From Blastocladiella emersonii ATCC 22665 (lineage: Eukaryota > Blastocladiomycota > Blastocladiomycetes > Blastocladiales > Blastocladiaceae), in NCBI GenBank assembly GCA_025594325.1, contig JANHCV010000004.1, positions 2,046,001 through 2,110,000 of the forward strand: a DNA stretch of 64,000 nucleotides, in the 5' to 3' direction. The first letter of the stretch is position 1. Each line of letters starts with the position of its first letter. Made by a program: the position numbers and the translations under genes. Under the pieces are notes generated by a model. The model was not told the DNA's origin and did not search any database. It saw only the letters and a list, made by a program, of their open reading frames with translations. Below are positions 19,640-30,537 of this stretch, one piece after another.

Positions 19640-20362
19640 TCAGTAGTCCGTGTCGTCGTCCATGCTATTCCAGCCGCCGTGGACTCGGCAGTAGTACCCG
19701 CCACAATCCTCCTCGTCGTGATCGCCGTCGCTCCAGTGGAAATAGTCATCACTGTCGCCCCTGTCGCGGCAGCCGTACTTGGACACCTTGTCCTCGTCAA
19801 GTTCCTCGGAGATGCACCATTCCCGCGCCGCGCCCTGTTTACGCGAAGTGGCGTCGACAATGGCCCAGGGGTCGAGTTCGAAGTGGGCATTGGAGCTCCA
19901 CCACCACTTGAGAACACGGAGCTTGCCACGATTGAGCGCCGTTAACAGGGCCGACTCGTACAACATGTCCAGTCCCGAGTTATTCCACCAATTGAGCACC
20001 GCAAAGTCGCCGTTTGCACTCGCGGCATCCATTGCACGCTCGGAATACTCCACTTCGAGCCCCGAGTCGAGCCACCACTGCAAAACTTGGACGTGACCGT
20101 TTGCAGAAGCCCGGTCCATGGCATCCTCCGAGTAGTCAAGCGGAAGCTCGGAATCGAGCCACCACTGGAGACCTTGCACGTTGCCTCGGGCGGAAAGCGA
20201 GTTCATGGACCACCATGGCAGCTTGGGCGCCACCGTACGGTGGAGCTCTTTGGTCGGTACGGTGACGGCGAGGTAGACAAGCAGCACTCGCGGATCGTCG
20301 TGTTCGAGGCGCGCAGATTCGATAAGAATACCTTCTACGACTTCTGCAGGGAGTCGCTTCAT
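19640..20362 (-). CDS. F-box-like/ankyrin protein copy 3
   Basis: This intact paralogue of 240 residues has the N-terminus LPAEVVEGILIESARLEHDD. Ankyrin-like units GLQWWLDSELPLDY, VLQWWLDSGLEVEY and VLNWWNNSGLDMLY follow, then VLKWWWSSNAHFEL. A conserved linker, SRKQGAAREWCISEELDE, leads to an acidic tail with DCGGYYCRVHGG (C-x4-C-x2-H, a possible zinc site). The A-N-G-H/D-F-A-V-L pattern is the ankyrin core. The gene lies in tandem with copies 2 and 4, with about 350-380 bases between them. The element at 20468 lies 106 bases upstream of its start. Confidence 0.85.
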   Translation of the reverse strand: MKRLPAEVVEGILIESARLEHDDPRVLLVYLAVTVPTKELHRTVAPKLPWWSMNSLSARGNVQGLQWWLDSELPLDYSEDAMDRASANGHVQVLQWWLDSGLEVEYSERAMDAASANGDFAVLNWWNNSGLDMLYESALLTALNRGKLRVLKWWWSSNAHFELDPWAIVDATSRKQGAAREWCISEELDEDKVSKYGCRDRGDSDDYFHWSDGDHDEEDCGGYYCRVHGGWNSMDDDTDY

Positions 20363-20467
20363 GGTTTACTGCATGGGCGTTAACATTGAGCACGGGTGCG
20401 GGAAAGTCGGCAGCCAGCGAAGTGGCGCAAAGCTGAGGGAAACAGCTGCGCTTCAGCGCATCACGAA

Positions 20468-20484
20468 GCACACGTGTGTGGCGC
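20468..20484 (-). promoter_or_regulatory. CACGTG-centred upstream element, copy 3
   Basis: GCACACGTGTGTGGCGC, preceded by CATCACGAA, lies 106 bases upstream of ankyrin copy 3. The sequence continues AACGCGG, close to AACACGG in copy 2. Confidence 0.6.
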
Positions 20485-20738
20485 AACGCGGCCATACTTG
20501 TTCGCGACTACCCTCTGTAGCAAGCAAGTTGCTTCGGAGAGAGCATCAAGCCATGGAGTGACGATAAGGTGAACGAAGCGCAGCAGAAGTCCAGAGTGCA
20601 CCGCTCCTTCCCTTGACTGCGTCAGCTATGTGTCGTGAGCCACACACGGATCGCTGCTGACCGAGCAGGTTACGAAACAACGAGAACCGAGAGTGAGGTC
20701 ATCTAGCATGAGTCGAGTTGTATTATCGCCGCCCACTC

Positions 20739-21443
20739 CTACTCGTCTTCCTCGTCGTTCGTCGCGGGGCCACTACTCGTGTCCTCACGGCCGTAATCGC
20801 TCCAGCCCGAGCCGTCGTCGCTGTCGTAGTCTCTGTAATAGCCGTGTTTTTCGACCTTGCCGTAGTCGAGCTCGCGGTCGATGCACCACTCCCGCGCCGC
20901 GCGCTGCTGACGCGAGGTCGCGTGGAAGATGGCCCAGGGGTCGATGGTGAAGTCAACGTCCGCGTCCCACCACCACTGGAGCATTTGAACATCTCCTCGA
21001 GTAAGCGCCGTCTCCAACGCCTTGTCGTACGTGAGCTCGAGCCCCGACGCCTTCCACCAGTTGAGGACCGCATAGTCGCCGTTTTGGCTCGCGGCGTCAA
21101 GTGCGTCGAAGGAATGCAGTGGTTCTTCGACCGAGTCGAGCCACCACTGCAAGACTGGGACGTGCCCGTTCGCCGCCGCGTCGTCCATGGCATTCTCCGA
21201 GTACTCGAGCGGAAGGCCCGAATCGCGCCACCACTGGAGCCCGACAACGTCGCCTCGTGCAGAAAGCGTGTCCATTGACCACCAGGGAAGCTTGGGCGCG
21301 ACGACGCGGCGAAGCTGCTCGGTCGGGTGGATCACGGCGAGGTATGGAAGCAGCTGGTGCGGGTCGTCATGCTCCAGTTGAGCAACCTTGAGGAGAATGA
21401 CCTCGATGGCTTCTGCGGGAAGTTGCACTGCATTTGGATTCAT
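20739..21443 (-). CDS. F-box-like/ankyrin protein copy 4
   Basis: The protein has 234 residues and a slightly different start (MNPNAVQ before LPAEAIEVILLKVAQLEHDD). The ankyrin units are GLQWWRDSGLPLEY, VLQWWLDSVEEPLH, VLNWWKASGLELTY and MLQWWWDADVDFTI. The shared linker SRQQRAAREWCIDRELD is present. The acidic tail ends SSGPATNDEEDE and lacks the C-x4-C-x2-H motif of the other copies. No CACGTG element was found upstream. This copy therefore differs from the other three at both the promoter and the tail. Confidence 0.85.
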   Translation of the reverse strand: MNPNAVQLPAEAIEVILLKVAQLEHDDPHQLLPYLAVIHPTEQLRRVVAPKLPWWSMDTLSARGDVVGLQWWRDSGLPLEYSENAMDDAAANGHVPVLQWWLDSVEEPLHSFDALDAASQNGDYAVLNWWKASGLELTYDKALETALTRGDVQMLQWWWDADVDFTIDPWAIFHATSRQQRAAREWCIDRELDYGKVEKHGYYRDYDSDDGSGWSDYGREDTSSGPATNDEEDE

Positions 21444-21636
21444 TTTGTGGCACCTTGGCTACGTTGCAAAGGAGCTCTGAGGGCGCCCCTGAACGTCGGC
21501 GCAGACCAAGCGTCGGACGCCACTCATGTGATGCCGCGTGAGCGTGAGACAGTTTGAGACACGACGCGTTTCCTCGTTTTTACCTTTGATCGCGCGCGCG
21601 GGCCTTCACAATCTGGGACCCGACAAAATTCGTACC

Positions 21637-22754
21637 ATGGGACTTGTCGAGGTCCGCCGCACTCGGCTCGATGACCATTCGAATGGATTGTTAACGGAGC
21701 GCGACGTAGTCAGAAATCAATTCAGGGCTGGCGGGGTTCTCGGTCGGACTCAATGGCCTCATCTATCTTCTTGCACTTTGGAACAGCTCGGAGCTGTACT
21801 ACAAAAAACGGACCGTGTACTATGCCGTACTCTCGAGCGTTGCGATCGGGCGGCTGTTCATGCTGCTCGCCAACTTCGCCTGCTACATCGCACCCGAGCA
21901 GTTCCCGCTTGTCATGACTTGGTCCATCAACGTCGTCGATGCGGCGTGCGGCGTCTCATTCGTGCTATTGAACGCTGCTCGGTACGATCCGTCACCTGAA
22001 GACACGCAGCAAAGGCTAAACTCACCAACCGAAACGCTCGCGGTAGTCTCTACGTCACTTGCTATGATCGATACAGGCGAATGGTCCAGATCTTGTTGGT
22101 CGGTGTGCCCGTGTCCGCCATCTTGCAGATCATCACTTCAGGCATGTACCTCGCCAAAGAACAAGCTGGCTATCTTACGGCCGACTTGTCGGTTCCTGAC
22201 CAACTCTACGCCGGTACTTGCCATAAGCACACAGTTAAAGATGCGCCTCACTGACACGGCGTCGCTCATAGTTTGGAACTTGGTGGACGCCATGGTAAAC
22301 GGATCCATCTCGCTCGCGTTCATTTACTTTCTGCGCGTCTACACCGTGGCGACTCCAGGGCAACCGGTACTTCGGCGCGGTATGGCGAGCCTGATCCGGC
22401 ACATGCAGATTCTGCTCCTCATCGAGACAGTCTTGTTCCTCTCCGTGGCAACTACGCGGTTGGTCCGACCCGAGGTCGATCCGCTCTGGCTGCTCCTCAC
22501 GTTCGCTGACAGCGTCCGCATGCGATGCTTCACCTGGCATGTCTTGCGATTTGCACTTCTCCCGACGCGCCAAGGACTGACGTTTGTTCTGATATAGGTT
22601 TCTCGGTGGACTCGATCGCGTGATGCGGAAGAAGAGCAAGACGGGCGTCAAGCTTGGCGGAAAGCTGTCCGTGCCGATTCTGGTTCAGGTCGACGCTGAA
22701 TTGGGAAGGAGCTCGTTACTCGCGCCCTCGTCAAGTCAATTGATGAGTCGCTAA
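21637..22754 (+). CDS. predicted multi-pass membrane protein, five exons
   Basis: Model: 21637-21651, 21710-21981, 22077-22191, 22235-22500, 22598-22754, giving 274 residues. All four introns (58, 95, 43 and 97 bases) are GT..AG, and every phase closes. Hydrophobic stretches of membrane length include GFSVGLNGLIYLLALW, YAVLSSVAIGRLFMLLANF, NVVDAACGVSFVLLNA, ILLVGVPVSAILQIITSG, IVWNLVDAMVNGSISLAFIY and MQILLLIETVLFLSVA. A basic tail (RVMRKKSKTGVK) follows the last one. Six or seven helices with a cytosolic basic tail resemble a receptor-like protein. No family signature was recognised. The 43-base intron has a weak donor (GTTCCT), so one boundary may differ. Confidence 0.55.
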
Positions 22755-23128
22755 AGTATAATATACATCAGTTGCAGGTCATAATCCGCTTGTTCTTCTC
22801 TACGAGGCACAAGTTTCGTTCAACTGCCTCCTGACCGCTGAGTCGCGGATGACGCTCCTTGACGTCTGTTGCGGTGCGAGGTTTCACCAATACTGCCGTT
22901 TTCTCCATAATATTGAACAGACGGAGCGATCAGACTGACCCGAAGGTCGGCGGGAGACGCGTTTTGATATCATGTGACGAGCGCGAGACAATTTGCGGTG
23001 ATTGTGACTCCCGCCTTCGCGATCACGGCGTTGAGGAAGGCTGCTCTTGCCCACGCGATCCACACACTCGCCCATGCATCGAATGAAGTAATTACTACTT
23101 GCAACGAACACATCTCAACATTGCACTT
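22755..23128. other. intergenic, no feature seen
   Basis: This is an AT-richer stretch (for example TATAATATACATC near 22760) between two plus-strand genes. It probably holds the 3' end of the membrane protein gene and the promoter of the SNF2-like gene. Nothing specific was identified. Confidence 0.4.
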
Positions 23129-26100
23129 ATGTCCTCTGCACCGGGACCGCCGCGCCGGACTTCGGCTCGGCTTCAGGCGCGGGCTGCCGCTGCCGCGGGC
23201 GAGCCCACCATCGATGCCATTGCCGAGCACGAGCTTGCATCATCTGCTTCTTCCGTCGAGCTCGTGCCTTCTCGGAAGCGTCCTCGTGTGGCGCGTGTGC
23301 CTGTCGAGGTCATTTCGCTGATTGAAAGCGACGATGACGATCCCGCCGGCGACTCGAGGCCGGCTCCCGCTTTGATTGCTCCAGCTCCCGCTCCCGCCTC
23401 TGCCAACGCTCGCGATCCATCGCCGGTGCCACCGCGGAAGCGCCCCCGTGTGGTGGTGCGTCGCAAGGCGGTGGTATCGGACGGCGAGAGCGACGACTTT
23501 CAGCCCATGAGCGAGGACGACGAGCCTTTTATCGTCTCTGCTCCAGCCCCACGCACCACGAAGCGCGGTCGTGCTGCGCCTCCGAAGCGCGCCGCGACTC
23601 CGACTTTACCCAGTCGCTTTGTTCCGGACCCGATCGACGCTCCTGTCCCCGCCGCTCTTACCACCTCGCAGTCACCCGAGTATCGCGCGGCTCGCCTTCA
23701 CGCCGAGCGCGCCGCTTGCGGGTGGTGGGTTCCCTTTGACGCCGAGGAGTGCCTCGATTCGGCGGGTCTGGCACTTTCGACAACACCGGACCGTCTCGCA
23801 CCCGAGTCCGACGTTGCCGCGTGGATTGACAACCCGACGACGCAGTTTGGTCAAGCAGGTACGCCTACATGCTCATCGGAGACGGTTACTCGCTGGGTAA
23901 CTCACCACGCGACTCGTAATAGACCTGTTCCTCGGTGCCGACGCCGTCGTACTCGCTCAGCGACTTCCGATGCCCGAGGACTGCTTGAGCTCCCGCAAGG
24001 TGTGGCTCGACTTTGCGTGTCCCGTCCTTGCTGACGTCAGCTTCCACCGCGAGGCTGTCTTCCGGCTGGAGCGCGTGCACCACGATGGCGAAGGCGCGAA
24101 GCGGGAGGTGGACCACAAGGCTATCGAAGGCGTCACCTACCGTGCCATGGACCCTCAGCCGTACGACGCTTCGCGCAAGTACACCCTGGACGACTTCATG
24201 CCCCTGATCGAGGAGGACCCGTACTTTACGCGCCGGCACCGCAAGACGTGGGGCATCCTGAAAAAGTCGGGCCAGATCGTCGCCATGAACCTTTTCGCAC
24301 TCGATGGCGGTCCTGCATTCACGATCCCCGATGCGAGTCCGTATTCTACATCTAGCGGCATTCCGCCTGGCTCTTTCCGCTACTCCGCGCCGTGGGCGCG
24401 CACGGCAGGTTCAGTCCTTATGCCCGCTTCCCGCGATCTTCCTGCGCGTCCCTTTGTCGACCTCGACCCGAGCTTCATGCCGTACCTCCGCCTCGTGCTG
24501 CGACCCGTTACCGGCGAGCGGTACCCTGACGCGGGCGCGCAGTTCACGTACCAGCTTGCCGCTTACCTGCGCACCGACAAGGCGAACCGCGACCTGTGCG
24601 ACCCGGGTCGGCGTCTCGCTGCGCGCAAAGTCCTGCGCCAGCTCTTCCGGGTCTACCACCCGGCCATGACCAAGGAACATGCTGCCGATTCGATGCCCAT
24701 TCCCCTCTCCGACAACGGCAAGGTTACGCAGCTTACCACGGTCGCACCCGACGCGGCCACCGTCGCGCCGTTATCCGCTGCGGCGAGCGGTCTCGCCGCG
24801 TGGCTTCATCATCTCGAGGGCAGCGAGTCAGCTCGAACGCTCGATGTCAATGCGTCGCGTACCCGCACCGAGCCCTACTTCCGCCTCGGGCCGGGCGGCA
24901 TGATCTTCAACTACTCGACGGGCGAGTTTGCTGCGACTTGCCCGCCGTCGTGGCTGCTCCCGATTCCCGTGCCGCAGCTCCGCCAGTTCCGCGCGGCACT
25001 CGTGCACGGCCCCAGCGACCTGTCGTCCATCTGCGCGGGATTGCTTTCTCCCGTCTCGCCCGACATGCCGACGCCGCACAACGACGACGCCGCTGCTCGC
25101 ATCCCTTCTCGCGCGACGCTCGTTGTGCTGCCGTCGGAAGCGCTCGTCGACCAGTGGCACGCGGCAGCCCTGCGCGACCTTGGTCCCGCAGCTCGGATCG
25201 TCTGCCTGCGTGACGTGGCCGATTACCGCGCCACGACGTGGTCGGACGTTGCGCACGCGGACGCCGTTTTCTGCGACGCCCGCCTTCTGAACGACGAATA
25301 CCGCAGCGCCATGCAGGTGGCGGTGGGAAGCCCCAGACTGGTTGCGTGGCTCCCGCCTCGCGTTCGTCCGGTTCACCACGATGCGCCGACTGGCGAGTGG
25401 ACTATGTCTCGCGAGTTCGAGTCGATGGCCATGGGCCACGTCCGCGGTGCCGTCGACGACGGGCTGCCGCGCGGCGCCAAGTCCGAGGACCCCGACGCTT
25501 TCGCTGACCGCGTCGTGCTCGAGGGCTTCTTCTATCGGCGCGTGGTGATTGCTGTGCCGACCAGCGACACCCACACCGATTACTTGGCTCCGCTCTTTGC
25601 AAGCCTCCGCGCCGGGCTCATGGTGGGCGTTCACCGCGACTCGAGCACCATTTCCTTGGCAACGCTTCATTCTCGCCTGCGTCCCGTCCTCGACCATCAT
25701 CTCCCGCACGACGTCCATGTCGCTGCCGCTTTTATCGAGCGGTTCGCCCGCCACGTGTCGCTTTCGCAAGCCGATCACCGCGTCGTTTCGACCCTGGCCC
25801 TTCCCGCGCTCGCTGACGCGCCCGCCGACGGCCTTGACGGCCGCGCCCTTGCCTTGCGCCAGAGCCCGCTGCTTACACCGACTGTGTCGCGTCTCGGCGC
25901 CATGTTCTGCGGCCGCGTGGAGCCTGGAACCCAGTCAATCAACGATCTTGACATACACGCGTATTCACAGCTGGTCCGGCTTGATAATGTACCACACGAC
26001 GTGGGATGGGCGATTTCCCTTGGCGTAAACCGTAAAGCCGTCAAGATTGCTCACGCGCCTCGACATTCGTCTTTTCCGCCTGACTATGCATCGTGGGGCA

Positions 26101-26810
26101 AGAAGCGGCGCAGGGCGTGGCGACGGAACAACCCCCCATCTTCCCCATATGCGCGTAGCGCTCCGTTCTTTGGACTTGCCCAGCTGCTTATCGAGGCGCG
26201 GGCGGCGCGGACTGCCGGGATCCAGTCCGTCGAGGTCCCCGGTGCGACCGCCGCTGCGGCCGAGCAGCAGCCTGAGCCCAAGGCCGAGGCCGACACGGTT
26301 TCCGCGCCGCCGCAGCTCAACTACGGCCTCAAGATGCAGGCGGTGCTCGACCACCTGCAGACCTCCGCCGCCGCCGGCTCGCGCACCGTGATCTGGTGCC
26401 AGTCGCCCGAGCTCGCCGCCCTCATTGCGCGCGTGGTGACCACCACGACCGACCTTTCGATCGTCGACGCGGCCTCGCCGAACCTCGCGCTCGCGGAGCG
26501 GGCGCTCACCGAGTTCAACGAGGGCACGGCGAGCCAGCGCGCGATCGTCCTCTCGCTCCTCGCCGCAGACGGGTCAGTCGTCAAGGCGCCCCTCTTCCCG
26601 CGCACGCTCAAGAACGTGCAGCACGTCCTCTTCGTCCACCCGGTTGTCGGCGCGAGCGAGACCGAGACGCTCAAGCTCGTCCGCCGCGCGATCTGGATCG
26701 CCGAGGACGCGAACGTCGCGGTCAAGTGGCTCGTGGCCAAGGACACGGTCGAGGAGCAGCTCATGGCTCCGATTGCGGGCAAGTACGGCTTCTCGATGCA
26801 GGCCGTGTAG
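23129..26810 (+). CDS. degenerate SNF2-like nuclear protein
   Basis: Exons 23129-23858 and 23923-26810 are joined across a 64-base intron (GTACGC..TAATAG), and the phases close. The protein has 1,205 residues. Its N-terminus carries two basic nuclear-localisation-like blocks (SRKRPRVARVP and PRKRPRVVVRRK) and acidic clusters. The middle resembles the SNF2 N-terminal lobe: TLVVLPSEALVDQWHAAALR matches motif Ia (vvP..l..qW...). The end resembles the helicase C lobe: HVLFVHPV, then TETLKLVRRAIWIAEDANV and AKDTVEEQL, as in SNF2 motif VI and the following dTvEe segment. I see no Walker A GKT or DEAH box, so ATPase activity is doubtful. A poly-T stretch follows the stop. Confidence 0.7.
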
Positions 26811-27660
26811 TGTTTTTTTTTTTTAGTTGTATTTTCTCGTTCATATATGATCTTATGTTTCCGACGCTGGACTTGAAGCTCGCGAAGCTGGTCGGCTGCG
26901 AGACGCGTCGCGAAATAACGTGAGTGGCGCATGCGCGGCGATCACTCCTTCGATCGATGTCCGCGACTTAGGCCGCGACTCTACCTGCCCCCTCCCATCG
27001 GCAAGCAATACACACCCAGCGCTTGATTCCGCGAACCCTAGTTCGAGGCTCTGGTTGTACGACGCGGCTCAAATCTCAGCATCTGAGTCGTGAGGGTAAG
27101 GACCTGAGGGCGACGACCCCGGCTCCTCACGGCCGCGGCCACTCACTCCTTTGCATCAAGCCCGCTCAGTCATGTCACCTCGGTGAACTCACGCGTATGC
27201 GGCAGATCCCACTGACCGTCCGTCCAGCAGTAGCCGAGTCGCGGGAGCAGTTGGGTGAGGACAAGCTTTTTAGCGCGCGGCCCCCTTCAGGAAAGACTGT
27301 GCAGGAAACATCGGGCCGCGCGATGCCCGAGATCAAAGGAGAGAATTTGAGTCGGTGGCGTCGGGTGATGCGGCGTGACGCAAAGGGGAGGACGCGAAGG
27401 GGAGCGCGCCGCTGCGCTCGCGTGCGAGTTCTGGACTCCGGAGCACTCGAAGCGTGAAGGGAAAGCAGACGACGGAAATAAATGTAACTCACGGCAAACA
27501 CTTCGTTTTGAGGTCTCCGACTGTGAGCCGCGACGACGGGGGTGGTCGGCGTGGGGTGCTGGAGTCACGGCCGCGCCGGCCACGGTCACGGTGGGCTCGA
27601 TGGCCGTCTGCGGGCCTCGGAGCGGGTCGAAGAGACAGCGCGGGATGTACCTCGTGTGTG

Positions 27661-27920
27661 GGAAGCGATGGTAGCGCGGGCAGCAAGTTCGGGTTGAGCG
27701 TGGTAACTGGGGAGGCCGCGAGCGCTCGTGGCGAGGCGCGCGGCGAGTGCAGCTTGAACGTGATGAACGGGAGGGTATGAGCGCCTGCGGCGCGGTTCGA
27801 CAGCGATTGCAGCTCGAGCGTGATGAGCAGAAGGGTGTGCGCGCCTGCGGCGTGACTCTACAGTGATCGCACCTTGAGCGTGATGAGCGGGAGGGTGTGA
27901 GCGCCTGTGGCGAAGCCCCG
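27661..27920. repeat. 60-bp tandem repeat, about four units
   Basis: The core GAGCGTGATGAGCGGGAGGG followed by TGTGAGCGCCTGCGGCG recurs at exactly 60-base spacing. Units at 27721, 27781 and 27841 are clear, one at 27661 is degenerate and a partial unit follows at 27901. Sixty is a multiple of three. On the minus strand the frame stays open and encodes 20-residue units of the type RRRRSHPPAHHAQGAITVE. Confidence 0.85.
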
Positions 27921-28089
27921 TTAGAGACGATCCTGTGTGATGGGAGGGAAGCTGGGAAAAGCGCATGGCGACAGCGGACGTACGGCGGAAAGGGGCAGCT
28001 CGCGCGCGTTGCGAAGTAACAGGAGGGATGATGGCGCGAGAGACGACGTCCAGGTGTTGACGCGGCGACGCGGGCAGCGGCTACGCAGC

Positions 28090-28805
28090 AACGACGGCGG
28101 CGGCAAGATGATCGCCGACCAAGCGCCTGCGGCGAGGATTGACGAACGGAGTTGAGTGATGGTGTGGTCGTCGGTTATGGTCGTCAGGATCGAGTGAAGC
28201 AATGAGATCTGGTCGTAGAGGCGCGTCGTGTTTCAGCCGCGGCCGCCACGGCACCTTGGCGACGACTGACTGTTGCAACGCGGCGCCGCACGAAACGCGC
28301 GCCTCAATACTCCAAGTAGGTAAAGGAACCATAACGAATAGCAACAGGGCAAGCCGCGAGCGAGCGAGCACCTTGGCGGCCAATGATCAAGGACACGGCT
28401 ATGAAGCGACGACGTGTCGCGCTGATCGCCCTCGCCGCGGCATGCGCCGCGGATCGACTAAGACGGCGGCAGAGTGATCGCAGACTTTGCGCCTGCGGCG
28501 AGGATCTACGGTTGAAGTTCAGTGATGGAATGGTCGTCGGTTATGTTCGCCAGGATCGAGTGGAGAAGAGGGACCCGGTCGGAGAGAAGCGTCGTGTTTC
28601 AGCCGCGGCCGCCACGCTACCCTGGAGACGGCGCGGCACTGGACGCGAAGCGCATCGCGAAAGTCCAAGGAGGGAGAGGGATCATAACGATTAGCATCAG
28701 GGCCAGCCGCGAGTGGACGCTCTGGCGGCCGGCGACCAAGGGTACGGCCGTGAAGCAACGGTCCGCGCTGTTCGTGCTCGCTTCGGCATGCGCCGAGGCT
28801 CAACG
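28090..28805. repeat. about 370-bp tandem duplication
   Basis: The unit beginning GACGGCGGCGGCAAG (28093) recurs as GACGGCGGCAGAG at 28462. Strong blocks are GCGCCTGCGGCGAGGAT, TGGTCGTCGGTTATG, CGTCGTGTTTCAGCCGCGGC and a final GGCATGCGCCG. The units are diverged but collinear. On the minus strand both can be read as WRPRLKHDA.LRP...LDP..HNRRP, hinting at past coding. Confidence 0.75.
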
Positions 28806-29282
28806 AACGTTTGAGCAAACGGGAAACCGCGAACTGGAGCCGCGAGAGCCGACTTGCCTCGCAGAAAAGCTGGGCGACGTCGGCGACCGTGAGATACGTA
28901 CGCACGCACGCGCGACGGCAAGCACGACGACGATTCGGAACGGCACGCACGTCATGACCCATCCAGCGCGATCAACGGCTAGCGGGACCCAAACCGTCCA
29001 CCGTGAAGCGATCGACCTAGAGTGGCCGCCACGCGAAGAACGACACCGAAGGCTCGTAAACGCACGTAAACGCGGGATCACGGTGCAGCGTCAACGTGCG
29101 ACCGCCGAAACTCGCAGGCGGGGACCGACCACACGCCGTTGCGAGAGCCGACCGCGGGAATGTGTGCATCGCGCGAGCCACCGCCGAGCGGTTTACCGCG
29201 TAGCATTAGCATCAATATATGGAATAGGCACACGTCACTACGTGACGAGCGACAGCGATGCACTTATGCCCGCCACTCCCGC

Positions 29283-29620
29283 CCGCCCACATCTAGAGAG
29301 CGACCCTTGCACAGCGCCAACGTTGCATCAGCCGTAAGAAAGCAGCCGTACGCAGACCAAGGGTGTAGCGGGCCGAGGGACGGCGCGCGCTTCGCACGCG
29401 GTCGCGCTACCGCACGACGAAACGACGCGAGGGGCAAGCACTGACCCACTCCCCGCCCACATCTAAAGAGCGACCCTTGCACAGCGCCCACGCTGCATCG
29501 CCCGCGAGAGAGCAGCCGTACGCAGACGAAAGGAGAGATCGACCGAGGGACGGCACGCGCGCACTTCGCGCTCGCGGTCGCGCTGACGCGCGACGAACAG
29601 ACGACACCACGGAGCAACGA
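29283..29620. repeat. 170-bp tandem duplication
   Basis: CGCCCACATCTAGAGAGCGA and ACCCTTGCACAGCGCC (29285 onward) recur 170 bases later as CGCCCACATCTAAAGAGCGA and ACCCTTGCACAGCGCC (29455 onward). Both are followed by AGCAGCCGTACGCAGAC and a GACCGAGGGACGGC-type block. The minus strand reads SAYGC....A..ALCKGRSLDVGG in both units. Confidence 0.8.
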
Positions 29621-30053
29621 CGCCATGATACGTTGATCGACATGAGAGGAGATACGTTGCAAGTTGCTGGGAGAGCGAGAGAGGGAGAGCGACGATCGGC
29701 AGAGAGAGAGCGCCGAGGTCGAGGGAAGCGCCGAGGTGGAGAGAAAAAAACAAAAGAACGCTGGACGGTGATTGGCCGAGCACCAGGCAGCCATAGTTTA
29801 GCCAGGAAAAGCCGCTGCAAGGCAATGCCGAAGTCACACGACTGACCGACCAATGAAATGGCGGGACGCTCTTCAGGAGGTGGCGTGAATTGAGGGACGG
29901 CGGCTAGAGTAATTGTAGGACCTGTGCGCGACTCCGGCCCGACCACTCGCTCGTTCGCATCAAAGCCTTCACTCGCAACATCCTGCCACTAGTATTACAC
30001 TCAGCGAGATGCGAGATAACGTCGCGCGGACCGGCCTGTATTCCAATACTCGC

Positions 30054-30357
30054 CTACCCGTAATGCACCCGCGTCACGCGCATCCCCGCGTCGACCGTGA
30101 CGTTGAGCCGCTCGGGACGGAAGTCCATGGTGACGAAGCTGCCGGGCGGGACGACGCGGTGCGGGTTCGGGAGCGCCGACTTGGCGAAGGTGGTGGCGGC
30201 CTACAGACGGGCGTATGTCTCAGCGTCGCCGCGGGCGCCGAGCGGGAGCGCACGCGACGCGCACCTCAGACTCGGCGACAGGCCCGTCGACGAGCGTCTT
30301 GCCCATCAGGGCGCGTTGCCAGTACTCCTGGGTGTTTTCATGGGCGGGGGTGGTCAT
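30054..30357 (-). CDS. I78-type peptidase inhibitor, copy 3
   Basis: Exons 30357-30265 and 30200-30054 flank a 64-base intron (GTGCGC..CTGTAG) and encode 79 residues. EYWQRALMGKTLVDGPVAES leads to ALPNPHRVVPPGSFVTMDFR, then PERLNVTVDAGMRVTRVHYG. This is the best match of the three copies to the I78 consensus (v.pGs.vT.Dfr.dRlnv.vD....v..v..G). No signal peptide is present. It lies 12 kb from the other two and is not part of the ankyrin cassette. The intron position is conserved in all three genes. Confidence 0.85.
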
Positions 30358-30537
30358 GGTTTCAGTGCTTCGTGGTCAGGGTTGTTGGGGGAGCGAGGAT
30401 GGGCCGCGAGCGAGCACGCGCCGATGAGCGACGCGACGAGTGGACAGTGAACTAAAAACATGGACCGATGTATTGCAATTTCCTTCTTCTCCATTCCGTT
30501 CCTACCCGCGCTCCTCCTCGGAACCCGCCCGTCGGCT

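Larger units (their letters stand above)
26811..30053. other. 3.2-kb gene-poor region built of tandem duplications
   Basis: No gene is supported. The region contains three separate tandem duplications (listed individually) and otherwise unique sequence. Several minus-strand frames stay open across the duplicated units, but none shows a recognisable domain. A poly-T run (26814-26824) after the SNF2-like stop may belong to its 3' end. Confidence 0.5.

Noticed and set aside
27020-29950. Minus-strand frames across the gene-poor island annotated as genes
   Set aside because: Open frames follow from repeat lengths and high GC. No domain, start context or splice structure supports them.
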